Under the pieces are notes generated by a model, which worked only from the letters and a program-made list of their open reading frames with translations, ran no database searches and was not told the origin of the DNA. Positions 1 to 10,312 of a DNA stretch of 64,000 bases are shown here, piece after piece. The position numbers and the translations under genes were made by a program. Source of the DNA: Silene latifolia. Its lineage: Eukaryota; Streptophyta; Magnoliopsida; Caryophyllales; Caryophyllaceae. The stretch lies in contig NC_133534.1 in assembly GCF_048544455.1 (NCBI RefSeq), positions 222,794,292 to 222,858,291 of the forward strand. The letters run 5' to 3'. Each line of letters begins with the position of its first letter. The stretch's first letter is position 1.

Positions 1-1592
1 CTATCAACTTAATTTTAATTCATGATAATCCGTTACTTTAAATTGCTTTAAAATAACTAAATGGCACGTGAGTGAACCGTTTCACTATCAAGCGAATGCA
101 CAAAATCCGTATTGTGCATTTGTTATGGCCGAAAAAAAAATAAAACACGAAAAAAAAATTTCTTTTCTTTCACGGCCTGACCGTGAACAGTACACAAATT
201 TTTTTTTTTTTTTTTTTCAGCTAATTGCCGAGAGCAAGAAAAGGGGAAAAATTCCCAAACATCAAAAACCCTCGCAAAATCGATTTGACAAAAATTACCA
301 ATTGCAAATAAACCTAATCCGTATAGAATTGAAACTACAATTGATAAAACTTTAACATATTGCAATGAATATCGATTACAAAAACAATATGCAAAGAACA
401 AATCGAAAACAAAACATCGTCTGATCAGCATAAAGCCGTGTGGCACGATTACCAATGCAAAAAAATTGTCACGGTTTGCTAAAAAAAAAAAAAACAGCCG
501 AGACATGAAAAAAAAAATCTGCCGCACGGAATTTTATGCAAAAAAAAAATATCGATTCAATTCGTTTAATGAAAATCACAATGAAAAAATTACGTGGCCT
601 CGCTCTGATACCACTTGTAGGGTAATATCCGTATAAAACCCTTAAATTTTAGGACTATAACGCAAAATTTAACATGTGATTATTGTCATAAAACAAAATA
701 CAAGAGAAAACGATAAAGAACAAGAATCAACCTTGGGTCCTTGTGAATGCGGCCTAAGATCAGAAATCAAAGTAGATTTCCTCCTAATCGTTGCACCCAA
801 GACCGTCTGAGACTATGCCCCTTGTGCTAGAATGTACTCTCTAATCGCCTTGCAATATTGAGAGAGTTGTTGTGAGTTTTTACGATGTGAGATCTAGAAA
901 TTTCAGAGGAAAAATGCCCCCAAAACCCAATATTTTGCAAAATGAATGATTAGGTTACAAAAGGAGAGGAGCTCTCCTTTTGTTCCTCATTCGGCCAAAC
1001 CGTGAGCCAAGGGGGGAAATGGGCTTTCATTTCCTCTTTATTTTAACTCGTGGTCCGACTCGAAAATGCTAAATGTATATGACGGGTTTTATTATAAATC
1101 GTCATCGGTTATCGGTTATTAAAACATCGACTAATAACACGGATTAGTTGAAATATTAATACATGTCCGACAAAGACAATATTGTATAATTAATTCAATA
1201 TACATCAATTAAATATAATCGTTTATATTTAATTTACGAATTAACCGCTTAATTCGTCTTAGCCATTATTATTTAATCTGTATCAAATAATTGTCTCAAC
1301 ATCGCGTTTGACTAATTGTTAGTCAATAACTCCGACTAACTGCTTAGTCAAATTAGGCATCAACATGACTGTATTTTCATACCGTCACATCTCTCAAACG
1401 TATCCTATAGGTGTGACTTTTAGGGACCAGTTGATCACCGCCATCAGTATGAAAATAACGTCAAACTTATCTAGCAAGCCAACCGTTATTGATAAACGTG
1501 GACCAACTGATAATAATACAAAAGTATACCCTTTGATCCTTTTAGAGATTTATATGTCATTGCACTAACTGTAGAGGACACCAGCCCCAACA
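1..1592 (-). mobile_element. LTR retrotransposon, 5' end only, entering from the left edge
   Basis: On the minus strand this reads LTR (1592 to 616), a 2-base spacer, then a primer-binding site at 613-602 (TGGTATCAGAGC), the standard plant match to the 3' end of initiator tRNA-Met, then about 600 bases of leader running off the window. The leader is A/T-homopolymer rich and I see no credible protein in it. The family (Ty1/copia or Ty3) cannot be fixed without the coding part. Fossil element; its far end and target duplication lie outside the window. Confidence 0.7.
616..1592 (-). repeat. 5' LTR of the left-edge element (977 bp)
   Basis: On the minus strand the LTR starts TGTTGGGGCTGG and ends CCTACA, directly before the tRNA-Met primer-binding site. 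The TG...CA ends fit an LTR. The outer edge at 1592 is inferred from the TG start, because no second copy is in the window. Confidence 0.6.
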
Positions 1593-2891
1593 GAAGCGTC
1601 CTGAAAAATCCATCACAAATCAAAATTCCGAGATGGTAGGAAGTTTACCCATCATGCAAGGATTCCAAATACCAAGTTTCGTCGCAAATGGGCAATCCTA
1701 AGGCTATTTTCGAAGTGATTTACGGTTTAGTTGTGAAACCGTCTCAATTTCGCTCAAATGCTCAAAACTCAATGAAAATTCAAAACAAATACATGGTTAT
1801 GATCCTTATATTACCAATTGGCCGTTTATAAAGTCAATTTTGCAAGGCAAAATCATTTGGGAGAAAAGCCCCAAAGTTTCGACTAATTAGGGTCGAAAAC
1901 CCTAATTTTGTCGCTCTCATTTGATCAAATACGGAAGATAAATGCAAGATTTATACACATACCTCGATTAGTCATGGAAAATGCAAGCTTTTGGATCAAA
2001 TTTTACCGGAAATGGTTGGAATTTGAGAGAGAAATTAAGAGTTTATGTTTCGAATAAAGGAAACAAACCCCTCTGTTTCATCGGGTTTTTACGCAGAATT
2101 GACACGCTCAGGAAAAGACGCAGCAGGTGTTGCGCCTCTTCCAAGGGATACAGCTCTTACTGCGCCTCTTCCTCAGTTTCCCTCCATAGGAATTTTCGAA
2201 GATTCGTTATAAGTTCGTTATTTTGTGGGCCCATCTTTGGCGCGCCTCTTCCTCGATGCCGTATCACATATTTGATCTGTTCGACGTATATTCTTCGCCC
2301 GGATCCGTATTTCCAAGCCAACAGCAAAATGTTGCCATGTTCTGCCAAGACCTAGCTTGTCACAACGAGCATTTCTTCTTTGACAGGTGTTTCGACACGC
2401 CTTTATTATGTTCCCCCAGCAAGAGTACACGGATAGACATTCCCTCTCGAGACATGGAGATCAGTTCCCGATTATGTTCCCCCAGCGAGAGTTCACGGAT
2501 ACACATTCCCTCTCGAGACATGGAGATCAACATTGACCCCGAGCTATTCCGAAGTTTGTTTGAAGCTGACTACAAGCAGATTTCCCCCAGCGATTCCAGA
2601 CTATGTTCTGCTGTCTTCTCCCAATATCGCGTTTTGTTTCCCCTGGAGTTTCAAGGAATTTCAGGTATGGTCTCTTCTTATGGCTGGCGAGCCTCCTTAC
2701 GTAGTCTAATGGACTTTAAACGACCCTTCCCGATAGTCGACAGGCTCTAAAATGTTCCCGACGATAGGTCCTTGGTTCAGACCCCTTGAACCGCCTCGCG
2801 TCCCCATAGTCGTCAGGTTGTAATCTTCGATTGACCTGATGGCTATACTTTGACTTTCGCCTTGTCCAAGCCTCAGTCAAAGTGGGGGCTC
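1593..2891 (+). mobile_element. 3' internal remnant of a Tat/Ogre-like Ty3 element
   Basis: Non-coding stretch ending in a purine tract (AGTGGGGGCT, 2881-2890) that directly precedes an LTR start at 2892, so the last part is the 3' untranslated region of a plus-strand LTR element. It includes a two-copy 66-bp tandem repeat and one copy of a GACGCAGC/TGCGCCTCTTCC motif that recurs in the adjoining LTR. No conserved domain is readable in any frame. The first few hundred bases (1593-2100) may belong to something else. Confidence 0.45.
2405..2536 (+). repeat. 66-bp direct tandem repeat, two copies
   Basis: Copies begin at 2405 and 2471, each opening ATTATGTTCCCCCAGC and containing CCCTCTCGAGACATGGAGAT. 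Only a few bases differ. Such short tandem arrays are common in the 3' untranslated regions of Tat/Ogre elements; that assignment is an inference. Confidence 0.75.
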
Positions 2892-5800
2892 TGTAGATAC
2901 CTCATTTCTGCACCTCCCGCAAACCACCCGGTGATGATTGGGCAGCATGTTTGGTAGGTGGAACGATTTGTGACAGTTTGTAAGTTTATCGTCAAGTGAT
3001 CGCTCAAAAACTTGTGTCTACCTCTTAAATGTCATCTACACGCCGATACGGTCGTTTTGACAGTAATTAGAGTACATTTGGAGTCCGGGTCAAAAAACCG
3101 TCTTCATTTTCTAAAACCGAGTCAGAATGTTCTAGAATGTTCCGGATATTTCTATTCCATGTTTTCGCAATCTTTTAATCTTTGGCAAAGAATTTCCCGT
3201 AATATTCACACAAAATAATAAGGAAAACAAGATTAATCCGTTATTCCATAACCAAAACACGGAAATCTTTCTTCCGCAGGAGGAAACCACTTGGGAAAGG
3301 ACGCAGCAGGTGCTGCGCCTCTTCCAAGAGACGCGGTGCCTGCTGCGCCTCTTCCCAAGTCCTTTTCTGCGTATTTTTCGTATCTTTTCATATCTTTTCG
3401 AGATTCACTTCCAAAGTTTCTCCGAAAACCCTAATTTCCTCCGTGTGATTAGTATAAATAGAGACCTTCGGTCTCACATATTTCTCACGCGAGTGTCCGC
3501 CCTTCTCTTCTCCCTTTGCATTCTAGACCACGTTCTTACTTTTTGGCGTCTACGTGCTTGAACATTCGACCACGTAAGCTCGGATCTTTCTGAGTACCAG
3601 CCTCATTTTGCATGACCTACCAATTTGACCAACTCCACCATAATCAACTTAATCAATCTGTTTAATTTTCTCTTACGAGGGCACTTTCGTCTACATTCGA
3701 GTCGAGCATCACTAAACGTATACTTAGTTCATCTCGTTTCGTCAAACATGTAAGTCTGAGGGTGTAAAATCCTTCTTTTATTTATTGTTCTTTACTTATT
3801 GATGTGACCATTATTTGCGCACATTTAGTCCCCTAATTGAGCCTATTTTGCATACTATTATAACATTCTATGGCCATTTTATCCGTCAAAACCTTCCTAT
3901 TTGCTTTTCTATCGCATTTCATATGTTTTGTAGAAAAGAAGATAATAAGGCGGAAATTCCCCTCTTTCGTGCATATTTGGAAGCTTATTGATGATATTAA
4001 ATGGACTAGTATGAAGAGGAGGCAAGAATGATGACCAATGATGTAAGAATAAAGAGTATATAGAAGGGTCATAAGGTTTAAAGCAAGGAGGAAAAGCAAG
4101 GAAGCCATTCAAGAAGAAATCGCTCGAAACCTGAACCAAGAGTTGCTCTTTTGGCTCTGAAAATATGCTAGATGGAACGGCGTCGAAAAAACAAGCGATC
4201 TAGGCTTTTGAATCACTCCAATAGGAGTCCGGATGAGAAAATGACGTCCGTTTTACAATCCGAGCTCAAACAAAGAAGTCATCTGACAATCCGCGCGTCT
4301 TACGTCAAGACGCTCGTCTTCCCTACAATCCGCTCGGATTGCTCAAAATCCGCTCGGATTCCCCACTACAATCCGGCGTCTTGCTCCAAATCCGCTCGTC
4401 TTCCTCTTCACCAATCCGCCCGTCTTCAACACAATCCGCTCGGATTCCCCTGCCACAATCCGTCCGTCCCGACAACAATCCGCCCGGATTCCTTTACAGC
4501 ACAATTTCGTTCTTCAAGCTTCAATGAAAGACTCCCTTCCTTCGAAAAATACCGGAGTCTCCCTGCTCAAATCTCAAAAGTGTAATTACTAGTTTAGCCC
4601 TTAGTTAACCCTAATGCATCCACCTAATTTCCACTATAAATACCCCATTTGTAATAATCCTTTGACACATCTTTTTAGCTAGAAAAATCCTTCCTTAGAT
4701 TAGATTAGGAGTAGATTAGAATAGATTACTCTTTAATCTTTCCACAAATTACACATTAATCTCTCCTTAATTATTGTTCAAGTTTATTATTCAAGTTTAT
4801 TATTGGGTAATTGAAGATTATTGGGTTATTATTGGGAGATTGACAACCTTCCATCAATCAATCAAGTTTCTTCTATTATTCTTGCTTTATTATTTGGATC
4901 ACCTCAAGTTGGTATAATTCCTTTACTCTTTAATCTTTATTGTTCATTTCTTCATTCTATTATCATGTTTATACTTGTTGTGATGATTGACACCATTAAT
5001 AACATGTTTCCCATGATAATGAGTGAGTAGTTTCTTTAGCTAGGATTAATGGGTAATTAGGGGATACCAACATGGGATTGATTCATGCTTAATCTAATAT
5101 GTTTTCATAATCAAAATTGCTTGCTTGTTGTGATGTCAACTTTATGCACATGTTATGTTTGATGAAATGCTAAGCCTATGAATCCTTGCATTTTTACCAT
5201 CTCTTATCTACTCAACTTGACTTGTAAGATATAAACCAACTCGAGTCTTGTTAGACCATGCATAAAAGTTGATTAGGAGAAAAGTAAGTCGACTTGTAGG
5301 TGTTGTATAATCTAATCGATTCGGCTCCGGGACCCAACTCTTCCTAAGAACCGTAAGATATAACCCAACTCGGTTTCTCCACAACATTAATTGCTTGCAA
5401 CTTTGTAAACATGTTTGTATGATCAACACCATGAATCCCCCATGACCCCATGATATCCTAGCACTTTTAATCATTTGTTTACATCCTTCCTTTTATTGCT
5501 TGTTTTACCTTATTGCTTGCATTAGTATAGACACAACTACAAATCCAACCAAATTGTGACACTAGCATAAATTGAGATAGATATACTTAGAACCCAAAGC
5601 ACACCGTCCCATGGATCGACCTCGACTTACCGCTAACTAGTTGTATGTTGAGTATTATAAATGTGTTTGATTGGATGAGTGACGACCTCGACCGGATCAC
5701 TTATTGTAATCATGATGTAAGGTTTATGTCGAAAGTACTCTTAAAACCGATTTCTAAAACCGTGTTTAAACCCTTTTTACGGATTATCAGAGGACAGCCG

Positions 5801-7118
5801 TCGAGAAAGGACGCAGAATCGCCGCGCCTCTTGAAGGGACGCAGCACTGCTGCGCCTCTTTGAGGGCTTGCAGTTCTCGCTTCCTTTCTTCTTCCTTCGT
5901 CTTTTGTTAATTTGTTTGTTTTTCTTTTGTTTTCAATCGTTCGTTGTTTCTTTGACATAATAACTTAAGCATAATAATCTGACATATCATTAATAAATCA
6001 TTAGAAATTATTTCATCTTTTAGTTCCCGACTCAAATCCCAAGTAATTCATATTTGTGGGTTTTCGTCATTAAAATCAATTCTGGTTTTAGAGATTCGAT
6101 TTACCCATATTGAATCTCTGGAATTCATCTTTGATAAACTTGTATTTGTTATTCATCATATCCGTCATTAATTCGTCATTAATAACTTATTTAGTCTAAT
6201 TAATTTGTTTAGTTTGTTAATTTGTAATTAATAACCTCTTTAATCTTGTAAATATTAGTTCTAATCGGTTCCTTCCATGTTTCATTGATTTTATGACCTT
6301 AATTATATGTAATCAACCTGCTAATCACTTTCATCCGAGTCAATTATTCATAATCAATCATTAAAATCACCAACGAGTATTAACGATTTGCAATTCCGGC
6401 TTCACAGCCAGAACTGAGCCAAGGAACGGACGCAGCAACTGCTGTGCCTCTTCCAAGGGACGCAGCTCTGCTGCGCCTCTTCCTGGTTGATTTATGTCCC
6501 TGAACTCCCGTGTTGCTTTGACCTAATTTATTAGTTACGTATCTAATTAACTATTAATCGTATTATCACCCTAATTCCTGTTCGTCAATTTATTTATTCT
6601 TTCTTTTCTAAAACCATCTGTTTTAAATGTATTTTCGACATAAATCAATAAATACGATGTAATTATTGTAATTTTCATTATTGTATTTATTGTTGTATTT
6701 CTTTTGTTGTATTGTTTGTATGCTCTCACACGTAATCAACCTAATTCCTACTTCGACCCAATTGTATGATTAAATTGCGTGTTCACCGACTTAGTCTAAT
6801 TCTTCACATGCTAGGATCAAAACGTTGGATGTTGCATTGCATGCATATAAATCGACAATATATCGAGTATAGATGATTTCCCTAGTCATTAGTAGAGGCC
6901 GCTATCGAGGCGGGCGGGATTAGGTGTTCGATCAAAAGAGCTTCCTAATACGTACCCTCACCCCTTACTCCAGATCTCTGTGAACATCCGTGTTCATTGG
7001 CATCCACGAGAGTCATTCTAGACATAGAATGCTAAGGGTAACGAGTTCTTGGTGTTCATGTCACTACTTTGTGTCTTGATATGACACGAGGTATTCGAAC
7101 GGTTTCCAATTTTCCACA
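2892..7118 (+). repeat. Tat/Ogre-like LTR, split by a nested solo LTR
   Basis: Starts TGTAGATACC directly after a purine tract and ends near CCACA shortly before a primer-binding site at 7125. Without the 1,905 bp added by the nested insertion it would be about 2.3 kb. A TATAAATA box near 3452 is followed by a CT-rich leader, as expected of an LTR promoter. Family assignment rests on the primer-binding site and LTR size, so it is moderate. It is flanked by 3'-type sequence on the left and 5'-type sequence on the right. Confidence 0.55.
3800..5699 (+). mobile_element. Solo LTR (1.9 kb) with 5-bp target duplication
   Basis: Starts TGATGTGACC and ends CCGGATCA; the flanking five bases are CTTAT on both sides (3795-3799 and 5700-5704). 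No internal region is left, so this is the usual product of LTR-LTR recombination. It inserted into the older LTR at 2892-7118. A run of short CAATCCGCTCGG-type repeats lies at 4290-4490. It resembles LTRs of large Ty3 elements; strand is tentative. Confidence 0.75.
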
Positions 7119-7124
7119 ATAAAT

Positions 7125-7139
7125 TGGTGGCGACTCCAC
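7125..7139 (+). other. Primer-binding site, tRNA-Arg type
   Basis: TGGTGGCGACTCCAC just downstream of the LTR end. Tat/Ogre elements are known for a tRNA-Arg primer with a TGGCGACTCC core; I match it from memory, not by alignment. Confidence 0.55.
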
Positions 7140-7669
7140 AAATGCAAACGCTTGTTTCCCAAGCGCCCCCGTGGGCCCGCGTCCACAGTATGATGAGCGG
7201 GGATTTGGTGGGTACGGCTGTAGTCCCCCACTGGCAGGGCTGGTCCAGTGGACAGTCGGTGACGGAGATTGGTTGGAGTGGTTGTGACTGTGTGTGTGTG
7301 TTTGGTTTTGTTTGTAATTTGTTGGTACTGTTTGTTGTGTCATACCTCAGTTACTGACCTTGAGTGGCTGTCTTGTTTGTTTTGTTGTGTCTACCGTGAT
7401 CCCTTATGGTGAGCGGTCCGTCTTAGCAGGTGCTGTCTGGGATGTTAGCTAGAGTCCGGGTTGGGATGAGTCCTCACGAGTAATGTCAGAAGTAGTTCTA
7501 TAGCTTTGACGAGTTGTACCTTTGTTTTAATAGTTTAGATTTAACACTTGTAACATAACTGTAATTGTTCTTTTATCGACTTTTGATGATTACTTACCTC
7601 GGGCAACCGAGATGGTGATGCCCTTATATGCTAGGGAAGGTCTTGTTAAGGCTCCTTGGTATATGGGGG
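7140..7669. mobile_element. Retroelement leader plus a minus-strand LTR remnant
   Basis: The first part is GT-rich leader following the primer-binding site, with no protein. The last part, read on the minus strand from about 7673, starts TGACACCCCCATATACC and contains CATCACCATCTCGGTTGCCC, closely related to the solo LTR at 29964. It is therefore a piece of that LTR family in inverted orientation. The join between the two is not resolved (somewhere in 7350-7560). Confidence 0.4.
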
Positions 7670-8777
7670 TGTCATAGCTACTCCGCTTCAAGACTTTCAC
7701 TTGCTCAAAGCTACTCCGCTTCAAGACTTAAGTTCTATCTCACAGGTTTACAGAATCTTTGAATCTCAATCGTTCACTTAATGAACATGGAGATAACAAT
7801 TAAGACCTAAACACGAGAATCATTGAACAAGCTCGAGATCGCAGATGCAAATGAATCGATACATGGAGATTTGACTCTTTTGAAAAACGATTGAAGACTT
7901 TTAAAATAGAAAACAGTTTTGCAAATAAGTTGAAGAACAAGAGCTGATGTTTTGCAAAGTGTTTTAACAATTAATGCTCAGAAAAGTCTTAGGTAATAAA
8001 TGATGCAAAGGCTCCTTATTTATAGTGAAAACAATCACCTAAAGAGTACACTTTAAAATAATTTGATCCATTAATAAAATAAGTAGCCTTTGAGTGATGG
8101 TAAGTGTTAGGGGTTGCTTGAGCACACAAAACTTTAGTCTTTTTCAGAAAACTAAACCTCAAACACTCAACATGTGACAACTTACCACAAATGGAAGAGT
8201 GCTTTAGTACTTGACTAAATCAACTTTCCATTTATGTAAAAGTAGATGCACAACTTTAGAGGAGTCAACATGTGAGATTTGCAAATTGATTTTTCAGATT
8301 TGTTTTCAAACTGGGATAATTCAAATGTAAAATCTTTGAGAATATGAAATTTATAAAGATTTTGACACTTAAACATTTCGTATAAAAGTTCCTCCATACG
8401 GTAGTATCAAAAACCACGGTGCAGTGCACTGTTGCATGGTTTTGCAGCCACTTGACGTAAATGAAAATGTTACACTTACTCTTACATTTTTCGACTAATG
8501 CTAAGATCATATCATTGTCTTGACTTCTTCTTGACTTCATCTTGATCATGTTAAGCCGTCTTTGAGAGTCCATTTGATTGCTTCAATCACTAAGCATTTG
8601 TAATCGTTTACAACATTTGACTAAGGCTAAGGGATTTCTTGTCATAACTTCATCTTGATCATTCTTGAACCATCTTTGGAAATTCATTGAGTGCTTCAAA
8701 TGCTAAACATTATAACTAAGAAGCAAACAATTAAATAACAATGAAACTTGACATCATCAATCAAGTGTGTTCTAACA
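7670..8777 (-). repeat. LTR-like sequence, minus strand (1.1 kb)
   Basis: On the minus strand it starts TGTTAGAACACACTTG and ends at CTATGACA, with a TATAAATA box about 750 bp in (near 8020), which is how a plant LTR promoter looks. No target duplication is visible, and no coding region follows. Inside it a stretch of roughly 100 bp is imperfectly repeated (about 8490-8600 and 8615-8712). Confidence 0.45.
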
Positions 8778-8863
8778 AGTTATTAATTTCAGTTTCACTA
8801 TTATAATTGTATTTTTCCTTGAAAAGTAGCAGTTCCAAAATCTTGGGTGTAAAAAATAAAATA

Positions 8864-9247
8864 GGGCTTTTCTACGGTATACACCATGTTTTTTTTTAAA
8901 ATTCAACCTTTATACCCTCAATTTTTAAGAAACATGTAATATACCCATGAATTTCGAGATTAGTTCGTAAAACACTCCCAAGTATCCTAATTCAAATGGT
9001 TACATATTGTCACAAAAAATTGTACATTGATGAGTAAATAAGGATTATATCAATGGCTCTATGTATTTTGGATGAGTATTCAACTAAACTACTCAAATAT
9101 AATATTTAAAATTATAAAGTTCTTAACATTTCGGGTATTTGTAGAACAATTTATTGAATTTAGGGATAATTTGTATGATTTTGGAAACCGGGGATATATC
9201 GTAGAATTTGAAAAAAAAAAATATAGGGGTACATCATAGAAAAATCC
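8864..9247. mobile_element. Mutator-like MITE (384 bp)
   Basis: Imperfect terminal inverted repeats, GGGCTTTTCTACGG on the left against GGATTTTTCTATGATG read inward from the right. They are flanked by AATAAAATA (8855-8863) and AATAAAATT (9248-9256), an 8 of 9 match, fitting a 9-bp Mutator-type target duplication. No coding capacity. Confidence 0.65.
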
Positions 9248-9424
9248 AATAAAATTAAAATGTTGTTGCTTTCGACAATGGGAGAGGAGAGTTGGGGGGA
9301 TGGTGGTGAAATAGGTGGTAATAGATGTAAAATTGTCGGAATTTTAAATTTGGGTCGCTTTACTCATAGTCTCAAACATTTTGGGTAAATTGCACATCAG
9401 ACAACAGCAAGGGCATCATATTTA

Positions 9425-9960
9425 GATGTGGCACTCGGGTCGGTTACGGGTCGTGTCAAAGCGGGTCAGGTCATAACGGGTTCGGGTTGTGCCGGGTTAG
9501 TGACGAGTTCGGTCGATTGCAGGTCATATCGGGCCATCTTCGGGTCGGGTCATTAGCGGGTCACTGCGGGTGGCAAGTCGGGTCGGGTCATTAGCGGATC
9601 AGTAACGAGTCAGATTATCAACTTATATTTTATCTTATGTATTTAGTTTTTTATGGTAATTTTATGTTTAAACAATGTGTAGGTGTATTAATTGTGGTTT
9701 TAAGTAAAAACAATCAAGATAAAAGTCAATTTGGTATTATTTACATCATTATTAAGCTAGTTCATTATTGGGTTATCCATAGATTGAGTCAATATCGGAT
9801 CACGGGTCGGTCTGGTTGGGTTCGGGTTGGAAAAATTAATGATGTTATCGGTTATCAGCTCATGTTGTATTCAGATCGGGTCGATTTCAATTCACCCAAT
9901 TTTCAGGTCCTATTAAATCGGTTTCATCGGGTCGGGTCAGTTTTTAGAGTCTCTAATCAT
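9425..9960. repeat. CGGGTC-rich, hAT-like non-autonomous element
   Basis: Dense CGGGTCGGGTC-type words at both ends (about 9435-9610 and 9795-9945) around an AT-rich centre. This is the look of a widespread plant family of non-autonomous hAT elements. Clean termini and an 8-bp duplication were not found, so class and limits are tentative. It occupies the region just upstream of the EMG1 promoter. Confidence 0.4.
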
Positions 9961-10030
9961 AGTCCTTTACTCCTTGTCAATTAAATTGAGAAAAACCTCA
10001 GTCCTCTTATCTCATTTCGTTCCTCGTCAT

Positions 10031-10097
10031 AAACCCTAAAGAAAACCGGCGAACTACGACAACTATTCTTCTCTCTTGTTTCAGGTATAAACCCTAA
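10031..10097 (+). promoter_or_regulatory. Two telo-box motifs upstream of EMG1
   Basis: AAACCCTAA occurs at 10031-10039 and 10089-10097. Telo-boxes are typical of plant promoters and leaders of ribosomal-protein and ribosome-biogenesis genes, which fits the gene that follows. A 5' untranslated intron is plausible from CAG/GTATAA at 10084/10085 to TTAG at 10304, with the start codon at 10313. Confidence 0.6.
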
Positions 10098-10312
10098 TTT
10101 ACATATTTTTAGGTCTAATTCGACCTTTTAATTTAGTACGGAATATAATAATTACTGTGCTTCTGTGTTTATATTGTATCTGTTTTTATATTGTAATTTG
10201 ATTATTCTAAACACAATATGGAGAAATATTGTGAGTTTGAAGATGAAAATTGATTAGTTGTTTGTTTGATTTTGATTATTATAAACTTATGTTATTGTTA
10301 TTAGGTTAGAAA

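Larger units (their letters stand above)
2107..6484 (+). repeat. Four dispersed copies of a GACGCAGC...GCGCCTCTTCC double motif
   Basis: Copies lie near 2113-2172, 3299-3353, 5807-5861 and 6427-6482. Each is a doublet of about 30 bp: GACGCAGC, a variable stretch often pairing with it (GCAGCAGGTGCTGC), then TGCGCCTCTTCC, repeated once. The last three copies lie in the Tat/Ogre-like LTR and the first in the internal remnant before it. Function unknown. Confidence 0.7.

Noticed and set aside
123-527. 134-codon minus-strand frame rich in Phe
   Set aside because: It arises from poly-A runs in a retroelement leader; low complexity and no domain.
2223-2750. 175-codon plus frame near the Tat/Ogre LTR
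   Set aside because: Built partly from the 66-bp tandem repeat in a 3' untranslated region; no domain, no splice or promoter support.
4290-4490. CRISPR-like array of CAATCCGCTCGG repeats
   Set aside because: Short, irregular repeats within a solo LTR of a plant genome; spacing and unit length do not fit a CRISPR array.
10031-10097. AAACCCTAA as interstitial telomere sequence
   Set aside because: Only two separated single units; better read as promoter telo-boxes.
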